A program made the position numbers and the translations under genes. This document shows positions 1 through 6,273 of a DNA stretch of 8,781 nt, piece after piece. Location of the stretch: the NCBI GenBank assembly GCA_902489215.1, contig CABTZE010000084.1, forward strand, positions 1 through 8,781, in the 5' to 3' direction. Position 1 is the stretch's first letter; the number at the start of each line of letters is the position of its first letter. The notes under the pieces were generated by a model. It was given only the letters and a program-made list of their open reading frames with translations, made no database searches and was not told where the DNA came from. The stretch comes from an uncultured Brevibacterium sp. (lineage in GTDB: Bacteria; Actinomycetota; Actinomycetes; Actinomycetales; Brevibacteriaceae).

Positions 1-91
1 CCCCCCCCCCCCCCCCCCCGCGCCCCCCCCAACCCCCACACAACCCCCGCGGCGGGGCCCCCCCCCGCCTATGCGCGAATGCGCGGTTTGG
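1..91. repeat. C-rich low-complexity left end
   Basis: The first 19 bases are all C, followed by further C runs broken by single A or G bases up to about base 69. The arms 51-57 (GGCGGGG) and 63-69 (CCCCGCC) could pair, and ATGCGCG occurs twice in a row at 71-77 and 79-85. Nothing here codes. A homopolymer at a sequence edge fits a contig end built from poly-G read tails better than real biology, though a GC-rich terminator for the minus-strand transporter next door cannot be excluded. Confidence 0.6.
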
Positions 92-1429
92 TCAGAGCTT
101 CACACCGAAGCGTTCGGCGTCGGCGCGGTCGATGTCCGCGAAGTCGATGCCGCGCGTTTCCTTGGTGAACGCCAGGGCGATGAGCGAAATGACCGCGGCG
201 ATTGCAGCGTAGATGGCAATCGGGATGGCTGAATTGAACTTGTCCAGCAGGAACACGGCGATGATCGGGGCGAAGGACCCGGCGACGATTGCCGTGACCT
301 GGTAGCCGAACGAAACACCGGAGTTGCGCATGCGGGTGGGGAACATTTCGGACATGATCGCCGGCTGCGGGGCGTACATGAGGGCGTGGAAAACCAGACC
401 GGCCAGCATTGCAATGAAGATGTTGAACGGGTCGCCCGTCGAGTACAGGTTGTAGGCGAAGAATCCCCAGGATGCCGACAGCAGAATTCCCACCAGGTAG
501 GGCGGTTTGCGTCCGACGATATCGGTGATCTTTCCGACCAGCGGCACCAGGCAGGCGTGGATGGCGTGCGCACCCAGCAGCAGGCCGAGAATCTCGCTGG
601 ACTTGATGTCCACTTCGACCGAAAGGTACGTGATCGTGAACGTCACCACCAGGTAGTAGTGGATGTTTTCGATCAGGCGCAGGCCCATAGCGCAGAGGAT
701 GCCGCGCGGGTACTTCTTCAGAACCGAGAACACACCGTAGTCGGCAGCGCCGTCGTCGATGGCGTCCTTGGTTTCGTGGAAGATCGGGGCGTCAGAGACC
801 TGCGTGCGGATGTACCAGCCGATGAGCACAATGACAGCCGACAGCCAGAAAGCGATCCTCCAGCCCCACGACATGAAGCTCGCGTCGTCGAGCGTGGTCG
901 ACAGCACCCACAGGACTGCGGTGGCCAGCAGGTTGCCCAGCGGCACACCGGCCTGCGGCCAGGACGACCAGAAGCCGCGGGATTCCTTCGGCGAGTGCTC
1001 TGCAACCAGAAGAACAGCGCCACCCCATTCGCCGCCGACCGCGAAGCCCTGCACAAAGCGCAGGACCACCAGCAGGATCGGCGCCATGATGCCGATCGCC
1101 TGGTACGTGGGCAGGCAGCCCATGAGGAAGGTGGAAACACCCACGAGGATGATCGACAGCTGCAGCAGCTTCTTCCGTCCGAGCTTGTCACCGAAGTGAC
1201 CGAACACAATACCGCCGACGGGGCGGGCGATGAAGCCGACCGCGTAGGTCACGAACGCCGCAAGAATCGGGGTGAGCGGGTTGTCTGACGGCGGGAAGAG
1301 GATGTGGTTGAACACCAGGGTCGCAGCTGACCCGTAGAGGAAGAATTCATACCATTCGACGACTGTTCCGGCCATCGAGGCGGCGACGACCTTCTGCAGG
1401 CCGCGACGCTCCTCAACGTTCTGTGCCAT
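92..1429 (-). CDS. MFS transporter, metabolite:H+ symporter (MHS) family
   Basis: A 445-residue integral membrane protein with about 12 hydrophobic segments, the usual MHS length (ProP, ShiA and citrate/alpha-ketoglutarate permeases). It probably imports an organic acid, betaine or other small metabolite with protons across the cytoplasmic membrane. Visible signatures: VEWYEFFLYG at residues 24-33, typical of MHS helix 1; the MFS loop 2-3 motif GHFGDKLGRKK at 77-87 (D81, G84, R85, K86); RFVQGFAVGGEWGGA at 124-138; and the second-half copy GKITDIVGRK at 299-308. The reading frame stays open 29 codons further upstream, but the ATG at 1429 is chosen because AAAGGAG lies just before it and the conserved protein begins there. 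It stands alone on the minus strand with repeats that look like operators upstream. The substrate cannot be read from the sequence. Confidence 0.93.
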   Translation of the reverse strand: MAQNVEERRGLQKVVAASMAGTVVEWYEFFLYGSAATLVFNHILFPPSDNPLTPILAAFVTYAVGFIARPVGGIVFGHFGDKLGRKKLLQLSIILVGVSTFLMGCLPTYQAIGIMAPILLVVLRFVQGFAVGGEWGGAVLLVAEHSPKESRGFWSSWPQAGVPLGNLLATAVLWVLSTTLDDASFMSWGWRIAFWLSAVIVLIGWYIRTQVSDAPIFHETKDAIDDGAADYGVFSVLKKYPRGILCAMGLRLIENIHYYLVVTFTITYLSVEVDIKSSEILGLLLGAHAIHACLVPLVGKITDIVGRKPPYLVGILLSASWGFFAYNLYSTGDPFNIFIAMLAGLVFHALMYAPQPAIMSEMFPTRMRNSGVSFGYQVTAIVAGSFAPIIAVFLLDKFNSAIPIAIYAAIAAVISLIALAFTKETRGIDFADIDRADAERFGVKL

Positions 1430-1507
1430 GTGGGGCTCCTTTGCCTCATAGTGCGTGCGACACATTGCGCGGGACGGCTGACTGTCGCGGCGATGCGGAC
1501 AGCAGCG

Positions 1508-1552
1508 CTCACGCAATTGTGAGATGACCCACTATAAGCGCACAGTGGGACG
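1508..1552 (-). promoter_or_regulatory. Putative promoter/operator of the MFS transporter
   Basis: On the minus strand TATAGT (1531-1536) is a plausible -10 box about 100 nt before the transporter start. It lies inside the inverted repeat CCCACT (1528-1533) / AGTGGG (1544-1549). A second inverted repeat, CTCAC (1508-1512) / GTGAG (1519-1523) around GCAATT, lies just downstream of the -10 box. The -35 region is not convincing. The placement suits a repressor, but no candidate regulator is next to the gene. Confidence 0.4.
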
Positions 1553-1626
1553 CAAAGGGCCTTCGTACCGCCATTCGGCAGTGAGAAAATGCGCACTTCC
1601 CCTGTGCCGGGACGCACAGTGGGACG
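1539..1626. repeat. 14-bp direct repeat upstream of the MFS gene
   Basis: CGCACAGTGGGACG occurs identically at 1539-1552 and 1613-1626, starts 74 bp (about seven helical turns) apart. The first copy overlaps the right arm of the inverted repeat at the putative promoter. The rest of the 295-bp gap 1430-1724 shows no convincing gene. It does hold the palindrome AGGCG-T-CGCCT (1694-1704), just past the stop of the CopD-CtaG gene, which is too short and lacks the T run of an intrinsic terminator. Confidence 0.5.
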
Positions 1627-1724
1627 AGGTGCCGCTTACCTTCCCTGGTCAGCCCCGGTGAGCCGAGCGGCGGGTGTCGTTCGTGACGGAGCTAGGCGTC
1701 GCCTCGTGAGAAGAGGGCCAAGAA

Positions 1725-3953
1725 TCAGCGCTTGCCGCCGAGTGAGGCCAGGTATTCGTTGTAGGCGCGCAGTTCGGCATCACCCGAGCGGGCTTCTGCG
1801 CGGTCTTTTCGCTTGGCTTCGCGGTCCGAGGCTTTCGACCATTGAACCGCGGCGGTGAACGCCAGGATGAGTGTGGGGAATTCGCCGATGCCCCACGCGA
1901 TTCCACCGCCCAGCTGTTGGTCGTCCAGGGCGCTGATCCACGTTTGGCCCATGTTGCCGTACCAGTCGGGCTCGATGAGCACTTCTGTGGTCATGATCGA
2001 AATGCCGAAGAACGCGTGGAAGGTCATGGTCACAAGGAGCACCACGAACCGCACCGCGTGGGGGAAGCGCTTCACACCGGGATCCACGCCGATCATCGCC
2101 TGGGCGAACATGTAGCCCGCCGCCAGGAAGTGGATGATCATGAGTTCGTGGCCCAGGTGGAATTTCAGCGCGTACCACATGATGCCGCTGTAGTAGAAGA
2201 CGATGAGCGAACCGGAGAAGTTGATCGAGGCGACAATCGGGTGCGCCCAGAAGCGCATGTACTTGGAGTGCACCACGATCAGGATCCATTCGCGCACGCC
2301 GCGCGAACCGTCTTGGCGCGGATGAATGGCGCGCATGAGCAGTGTGATCGGGGCACCCACAACCATGGGGATCGGCACGAGCATGACGATCAGCATGTGC
2401 TGAATCATGTGGCCGTAGAACAGCACGCGGCCGTAGACCATGGGGCCGCCGCAGGTGACGTAGATGAGCATGGCCATGCCGCCGACCCACGCAATAGTGC
2501 GCCACAGCGGCCACTGCCCGCCGCGCTTCTTCAGTTCGCGGCAGCCCATGATGTAGAGGACTGACGCGCCAACGCCGATGACCACCCACAGGGGATCAAA
2601 GCTCCACTGCAGGAAGAAGTTGTACCACAGCGGTTCGGGCGGCAGGAGTTCGCCGGACAGGATTTCCGACGGGGTGGGCTGGGAACGCAGCTCCTGCGGG
2701 ACCGGCGGCTGCGAGCTGGCGAGCACGATGCCGATGGCAACGACGGCGCCGAAGATGGCGATCTCAACAAGAACCAGACGCCAGAATTCGGCCGCCGCAC
2801 GCATGCTCGAGCCCAGGCGGTCAATGATCCGCTGGCGGTACCAGAAACCGATCAGGCCCAGGATGACGGTGAAAACGACCTTGATGATGACCAGCTGTCC
2901 GTAGGGCGTCAGCCAGTCGTCGAGGCCTTTGACCCGCAGGGTCGCGTTGACGAAGCCGGAGTAGGCCATGATGACGATCGAGAACAGTGCGATCGTCGAG
3001 TAGCGCTTGATGATTTCGCCGAGGTCCTGCCGTCCCGTGAGTGTGGGCGAGATCAGAGCCAGGACTACAAGCCCGCCGACCCACGCCATGACCGCAACCA
3101 GGTGAAGGCCCAGGCTGTTGACGGCTTCGATGTGTCCCTTGGCTTCTGCGGCGTGGCCCATGAGCGCCTGCGGCAGCAGGATGAGCACTGTCAGAAGCGC
3201 CGTCCAGCCGATCCCGGCAAAGCTGCGGGTGGCGAACAGGATCATCGACATGACGATGGCAGTGACCACGACCAGTGACCACAGTCGGCCCGAGTCGATC
3301 TGAGTGATGTAGGCGCCCAGCTGAGCGGAGAATTCTGCCTGCGTTGCGTTTGTCGCCGCCGTGCCGGCGGTGTTGACGTAGCGCAGAATGAGGGTGGCAA
3401 CTGAGGACAGGACGAGGAAAACCGAGCCGATCTGCGCTGTCAGAAGCGCTGCCGCCCACGACGGGTCAAGTTCGACGTCGCGTTCCGCTTTGCGGTCAGT
3501 CTTGAACGCGTCTGCACCAGAAGCGGACGCTGCTGTGGCCTCAGCAGTCAGTGTTGCCGCAGCGGCTGCTTCCTCAGCGGCCGATGCCTTGCCGGCCGCA
3601 GCTTTTTTCGCCGCGAGCTGTTTGGCTTTCTTTTCTGCCCTGCGAGCGCCTGCGCCGCGACGGCGCTGCGGTTTCGAGCGCGGCAGGATGAGCATCATGA
3701 GGATGATAGCGCCGATGACCACCACGCTGGCCGCCTGGAAGAAGAATTCGGCAATCGGCAGGCCGATGCGGCCGAGCGGACCGGAGTCCCCGACGAGCAT
3801 GGGATTCGTGGCGCCGGTGTAGATGAGCGCCCAGGCCCCGAAAGCGGCACCGACGATCGTGAAGAGCGGAATCGCCAAGCGGCGGGCAAGCACAGCCGTT
3901 GACGAAGCTCGCTTGGAGTCCGCAGAACCAGGGGAACGATCATTGGGGCGCAT
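1725..3953 (-). CDS. CopD-CtaG fusion: copper transport / cytochrome c oxidase assembly protein
   Basis: A 742-residue polytopic membrane protein with roughly 16 hydrophobic segments. An N-terminal pair of helices (about 26-47 and 65-90) is followed by a hydrophilic stretch at about 92-165 very rich in Ala, Lys, Arg and Glu. Next comes a CopD-like domain (about 225-412) with H267 and the signature GLHLVAVMAWVGGL at 282-295. The C-terminal CtaG domain (about 445-705) shows GHMIQHMLIVMLVPIP (514-529; H515, H519), then H608 and HAFFG (646-650). Related actinobacterial fusions carry both domains; CtaG is needed to supply copper to the Cu(B) site of heme-copper oxidase, and CopD is linked to copper import. 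The ATG at 3953 is chosen: a TTG start at 4010 is possible but has no ribosome binding site, whereas a TANNNT box sits 7 nt before the ATG. No oxidase subunit gene is in view. Confidence 0.9.
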   Translation of the reverse strand: MRPNDRSPGSADSKRASSTAVLARRLAIPLFTIVGAAFGAWALIYTGATNPMLVGDSGPLGRIGLPIAEFFFQAASVVVIGAIILMMLILPRSKPQRRRGAGARRAEKKAKQLAAKKAAAGKASAAEEAAAAATLTAEATAASASGADAFKTDRKAERDVELDPSWAAALLTAQIGSVFLVLSSVATLILRYVNTAGTAATNATQAEFSAQLGAYITQIDSGRLWSLVVVTAIVMSMILFATRSFAGIGWTALLTVLILLPQALMGHAAEAKGHIEAVNSLGLHLVAVMAWVGGLVVLALISPTLTGRQDLGEIIKRYSTIALFSIVIMAYSGFVNATLRVKGLDDWLTPYGQLVIIKVVFTVILGLIGFWYRQRIIDRLGSSMRAAAEFWRLVLVEIAIFGAVVAIGIVLASSQPPVPQELRSQPTPSEILSGELLPPEPLWYNFFLQWSFDPLWVVIGVGASVLYIMGCRELKKRGGQWPLWRTIAWVGGMAMLIYVTCGGPMVYGRVLFYGHMIQHMLIVMLVPIPMVVGAPITLLMRAIHPRQDGSRGVREWILIVVHSKYMRFWAHPIVASINFSGSLIVFYYSGIMWYALKFHLGHELMIIHFLAAGYMFAQAMIGVDPGVKRFPHAVRFVVLLVTMTFHAFFGISIMTTEVLIEPDWYGNMGQTWISALDDQQLGGGIAWGIGEFPTLILAFTAAVQWSKASDREAKRKDRAEARSGDAELRAYNEYLASLGGKR

Positions 3954-3960
3954 GCCCCCT

Positions 3961-3966
3961 AGGGTA
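3961..3966 (-). promoter_or_regulatory. -10 box of a probable leaderless promoter (CopD-CtaG)
   Basis: TACCCT on the minus strand fits the actinobacterial TANNNT -10 consensus and ends 7 nt before the ATG at 3953, so transcription would start at or next to the start codon. This explains why no properly spaced Shine-Dalgarno sequence is seen: the only purine run, GGGGG, nearly touches the ATG. No clear -35 hexamer is visible. Confidence 0.5.
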
Positions 3967-4038
3967 CTAAGGGCCTCTGACACGGCCGCTGGGACGTCAC
4001 CCTCTGCCAAGACCGGCGCAGAAGGCTTCGCGCACAGA

Positions 4039-4077
4039 AAAGCCGCAGCGCCAGAGGGTTCTGGTCGCTGCGGCTTT
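4039..4077 (-). terminator. Intrinsic terminator of the mycoredoxin gene
   Basis: The arms AAAGCCGCAGCG (4039-4050) and CGCTGCGGCTTT (4066-4077) pair perfectly over 12 bp. The stem continues with CCAGA (4051-4055) / TCTGG (4060-4064), leaving a GGGT loop and one bulged T. Read on the minus strand the stem ends in GGCTTTTCTG, giving a short U tract. It lies 20 nt after the mycoredoxin stop and before the CopD-CtaG promoter, so it insulates the two genes. Confidence 0.88.
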
Positions 4078-4097
4078 CAGAGAATCTGTGAAGCGAA

Positions 4098-4376
4098 TCA
4101 GGCGAGGCTTTCGAGCTTCTTCTTGACTTCGCCGATTCCCGGGTTGGTCTGGGTGGTGCCGTCCGCGTAGAGAAGAGTGGGCACGGTCTGGTTGCCGTCA
4201 TTGGCTGCCTCGACAACCTGGGCACCGTTTTCGATCTCTTCGATGTTGACTTCGCGGAACTCAATGCCCTGCTGCTTCAGCTGGGGCATGAGGCGCTTGC
4301 AGTAGCCGCACCACGATGTGGTGAACATGGTCACTGTGCCGGCTTCGGGAAGGAAGGGTGCGGTGATGTCGGACAT
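4098..4376 (-). CDS. Mycoredoxin (Mrx1-like glutaredoxin fold, CGYC)
   Basis: A 92-residue cytoplasmic thiol-disulfide oxidoreductase. The active site SWCGYC at residues 21-26 (C23, C26) and the TVPT segment with the cis-proline P66 (64-67) are those of mycoredoxin-1; the sequence TTSWCGYC and the TNP segment near the end match the actinobacterial family closely. Members reduce mixed disulfides between mycothiol and proteins, taking electrons from mycothiol and mycothione reductase. The ATG at 4376 is chosen over the longer open frame (to 4514) because AGAGGAG lies 5 nt before it and the fold begins there. It is monocistronic, with its own terminator, and divergent from the acidic protein gene at 4501. 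An NrdH-type redoxin is the alternative, but the CGYC motif argues for mycoredoxin. Confidence 0.93.
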   Translation of the reverse strand: MSDITAPFLPEAGTVTMFTTSWCGYCKRLMPQLKQQGIEFREVNIEEIENGAQVVEAANDGNQTVPTLLYADGTTQTNPGIGEVKKKLESLA

Positions 4377-4488
4377 GGACACTCCTCTGCTGAGTCTCGC
4401 GGTGTCTTGCTGAACTGGAAACGAAAGGCGCGCGCAGCTTATTCCCTGCTTGACACCTCGTTGCCCCCTCACTGTTCTCAGCATGGAA

Positions 4489-4494
4489 TAGCCT
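4489..4494 (+). promoter_or_regulatory. -10 box of a probable leaderless promoter (acidic protein)
   Basis: TAGCCT fits TANNNT and is followed by GTAAGA and then the ATG at 4501, so the transcript should begin at or beside the start codon. No Shine-Dalgarno sequence precedes the ATG. TTGACA at 4450-4455 is too far upstream (33 nt) to be its -35 box. The 124-bp gap 4377-4500 otherwise serves as the divergent promoter region for mycoredoxin. Confidence 0.5.
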
Positions 4495-4500
4495 GTAAGA

Positions 4501-4851
4501 ATGATCGGCGACACGACGTTTCCCCATGTCCGCGGCTCCGATGGCGAGCACGTTGGCTATTTGCGCATAACCGACGACGGCCGATTCGTGCCTATTGACC
4601 TCTTGTGGAACGAGCTCGATGAACCACAAGAGCTCGCGGACGCCGAAGTGCTGCTTGAGGAGCTTGGCCTGAGCTACCTTGCAGACGAGTGGTTGCTCAA
4701 CACAGAAGACCATCCCGAGCCGGTGAAGGTCCGCATCCGAGAAATCACTTCCGAACAGATTACGGTGGCCAGCGCCGACTACAGCTACCCGGCAGACATC
4801 GGCGCGCTGTTTGTGCTGCCGAACCCCACCGATGCCCTAAGCAGGCTGTGA
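4501..4851 (+). CDS. Small acidic protein of unknown function
   Basis: A 116-residue soluble protein with no signal peptide or membrane segment. I do not recognise the family. It is clearly acidic, with a Glu/Asp-rich central stretch (about residues 37-72) that looks helical, flanked by beta-like segments: HVGYLRITDDGRFVPIDLL (17-35) and, towards the end, VKVRIREITSEQITVAS (75-91). The balanced amino-acid composition, unlike the Arg/Ser/Pro-rich false frames of this DNA, and the TANNNT box at the expected leaderless distance support a real gene. It diverges from mycoredoxin and converges on the DUF1772 gene 122 bp away. Fold is unknown; an interaction or binding domain is possible but not shown. 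Confidence 0.75.
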   Translation: MIGDTTFPHVRGSDGEHVGYLRITDDGRFVPIDLLWNELDEPQELADAEVLLEELGLSYLADEWLLNTEDHPEPVKVRIREITSEQITVASADYSYPADIGALFVLPNPTDALSRL

Positions 4852-4868
4852 AACGTCCCGCGTTTCGC
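4848..4868 (+). terminator. Hairpin at the end of the acidic protein gene
   Basis: GAAACG (4850-4855) and CGTTTC (4861-4866) pair around TCCCG, extended by a T.G and a G-C pair, and the stem includes the stop codon. There is no real U tract, so termination here is uncertain. A second inverted repeat in the same gap, CCAGGCC (4936-4942) / GGCCTGG (4956-4962), also lacks a U tract. The rest of 4852-4973 shows no gene. Confidence 0.35.
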
Positions 4869-4973
4869 TTCAGTCCACCGCATGAAAATCGGATAATGCC
4901 CACCAATTCTGCATCTGACACCTGTCTTCACCCGTCCAGGCCCGGTGCGCAGGCAGGCCTGGTGCTTGCGCAC

Positions 4974-5435
4974 TCAGCGGACCCACCACGCCGCTGCGCA
5001 GCATGCCAACGCCATACCGCTGGCAACGGCTCGGAGTCGATGTGCGCGCTGCCACGCTGACGAGAACGCAGCCCACGCTTCCTCGGCTGCCGCTTCTGTG
5101 TGAGCCAGCTGCTCGTTGAGCGGGACATTCATCGTCCCGGTGACCACGATGACCAGCGCCTGAAATACCACTGCGAAACCAAACAGCCCGGCAGCGATCG
5201 GAGCTCCGTCTGCTGCAAGGACAAGCGCCGCAGCAGCACTGAGGACGGGCAGCGCAAAGAAAGGAACCAGGAACACCGGCTTCAGAACAGACTCGTTGAG
5301 CGAACGCATCGAAGCCACCGCAGCAGTCGGCGGCACTTGGTCCAGCGCCGGCAGGACAAAAAATCCCCACGTGCACCAAAAACCCACCATCAAAGCGGTC
5401 AGGCTTGTTGCCAGAAGAATAAGAACGAAGGCCAC
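4974..5435 (-). CDS. DUF1772 (anthrone oxygenase-like) membrane protein
   Basis: A 153-residue protein with four hydrophobic segments (about 2-22, 53-73, 79-99, 134-150) and the family motif NVPLN at 103-107, followed by the conserved tryptophans W121 and W128. Length and layout match DUF1772; some fungal members were described as anthrone oxygenases in polyketide pathways, but bacterial members next to NAD(P)-binding proteins have no settled function. The open frame extends to 5531 only through a TTG inside the upstream gene. The GTG at 5435 is preferred because the family's first helix starts there. It lies 10 nt after the stop of the oxidoreductase gene, with no clear ribosome binding site, which suggests translational coupling in one operon. 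Confidence 0.82.
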   Translation of the reverse strand: MAFVLILLATSLTALMVGFWCTWGFFVLPALDQVPPTAAVASMRSLNESVLKPVFLVPFFALPVLSAAAALVLAADGAPIAAGLFGFAVVFQALVIVVTGTMNVPLNEQLAHTEAAAEEAWAAFSSAWQRAHRLRAVASGMALACCAAAWWVR

Positions 5436-5445
5436 AGCAGCTGTC

Positions 5446-6168
5446 TCAGCTGGAAAGCGCCACAGTGTCGCCGATGTGCTCTTTCGAGACCGCCCACCGG
5501 GCAAGACATTCGGCCACCTGGTCAAATCCAACGCTCATAGAGACCACGCGACCGTAGATATCGGTCACAACTGGAGGACGCACACCGTCGCGCAGATTCA
5601 CCGGCCGAGCGATAGTCCAATCAAGACCGGACTCGCGCACCTCCCCCTCTTGACGCTCATGATCATTGAATTGAGGGCGAAGCAGAGCAGAGACCACCAC
5701 TCGCATGGTGGGGGTCAAAACAGCAGCAGACTCCCCAACACCGGTGCTTGAGAGCACCACCAGGCGGCGCGCGCCCGTCGACCGCAGAGCTTCGATAACG
5801 TGCCGGGTTCCGCGGGAGCGAACGTCATTCGCCGTTTTCTGGGCACCGCGGAGGCGCACCGCAGCAGGATTCTCCGAAATACCCAGAGTCACCACCGCAC
5901 CATCGACCCCCTCAAGAGCCTGGTAGACAGCGTCGGCATCCAGGACGTTCACCGGTGTGTGCGTGACCCGCGCAGACGGTGCGGCCGTCCGCGACACCGG
6001 CACCACGGAATGCCCAGACGATAGCAGGTGGTCTACAACAAGGCGCCCGATTCGTCCGGATGCTCCGACTACGGCGATCTTCATCTGGTCGGAAGGTGCA
6101 GCCGCGGAAGCCGGGGCTGACGCTGCGCGACTTTTCACTACACGATTGTGGGATGACTGGCTGGTCAT
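5446..6168 (-). CDS. NAD(P)-dependent oxidoreductase, atypical SDR (NmrA/NAD(P)H-binding type)
   Basis: A 240-residue soluble protein. After a 28-residue Ser/Ala-rich leader comes the dinucleotide-binding Rossmann start MKIAVVGASGRIG (29-41; G35, G38, G41), then VVLSSTGVG at 137-145, where the catalytic Ser region of SDRs lies, and SGLDWTIARP at 180-189, the signature of NAD(P)H-binding atypical SDRs. No YxxxK active-site pair follows, as is usual for this clade, so it may sense NADP(H) or reduce an unusual substrate. The ATG at 6168 has AAAGGA 10 nt upstream; an internal ATG at 6084 would remove the leader but has no ribosome binding site. It is first in an operon with the DUF1772 gene and divergent from the AraC-type regulator. 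Confidence 0.88.
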   Translation of the reverse strand: MTSQSSHNRVVKSRAASAPASAAAPSDQMKIAVVGASGRIGRLVVDHLLSSGHSVVPVSRTAAPSARVTHTPVNVLDADAVYQALEGVDGAVVTLGISENPAAVRLRGAQKTANDVRSRGTRHVIEALRSTGARRLVVLSSTGVGESAAVLTPTMRVVVSALLRPQFNDHERQEGEVRESGLDWTIARPVNLRDGVRPPVVTDIYGRVVSMSVGFDQVAECLARWAVSKEHIGDTVALSS

Positions 6169-6184
6169 GATCTGTACATCCTTT

Positions 6185-6224
6185 CTGTCGAAGACAGTTT
6201 CAGCATCCCAAAGGGATATAGGAT
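6185..6224. promoter_or_regulatory. Divergent promoter region with two phased palindromes
   Basis: Two 13-bp inverted repeats, CTGTCGAAGACAG (6185-6197) and ATCCCAAAGGGAT (6205-6217), each have 5-bp arms and a 3-nt centre, and their centres are exactly 20 bp apart. On the plus strand TAGGAT (6219-6224) can serve as a -10 box for the regulator. On the minus strand TATATC (6215-6220) can serve the oxidoreductase. The palindromes cover the -35/spacer region of one and the start region of the other, a sensible place for the AraC-type regulator or another factor to act on both genes. Confidence 0.5.
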
Positions 6225-6273
6225 GATCTATGACTGATTCTCCTCTTTCTATAACCAGAAGTCCGGAGTTGCC

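Noticed and set aside
386..1288. 300-codon plus-strand open frame
   Set aside because: Lies antisense inside the MFS transporter; its product is rich in Arg, Gln, His and Asp with no membrane or domain logic, as expected of a shadow frame in high-GC DNA.
1589..1858. 89-codon plus-strand open frame reaching into the CopD-CtaG end
   Set aside because: Arg-rich composition, no ribosome binding site, and overlap with a certain gene.
1780..2589. 269-codon minus-strand open frame
   Set aside because: Overlaps CopD-CtaG in another frame, is Arg/His/Pro-rich, and the true frame has clear CtaG motifs.
4936..4962. CCAGGCC/GGCCTGG as a second terminator between convergent genes
   Set aside because: 13-nt loop and no U tract on either strand; not enough to call.
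4870..5379. 169-codon minus-strand frame over the DUF1772 region
   Set aside because: Cys/Arg/Ser-rich shadow of the DUF1772 gene, which has the NVPLN motif and membrane segments in its own frame.
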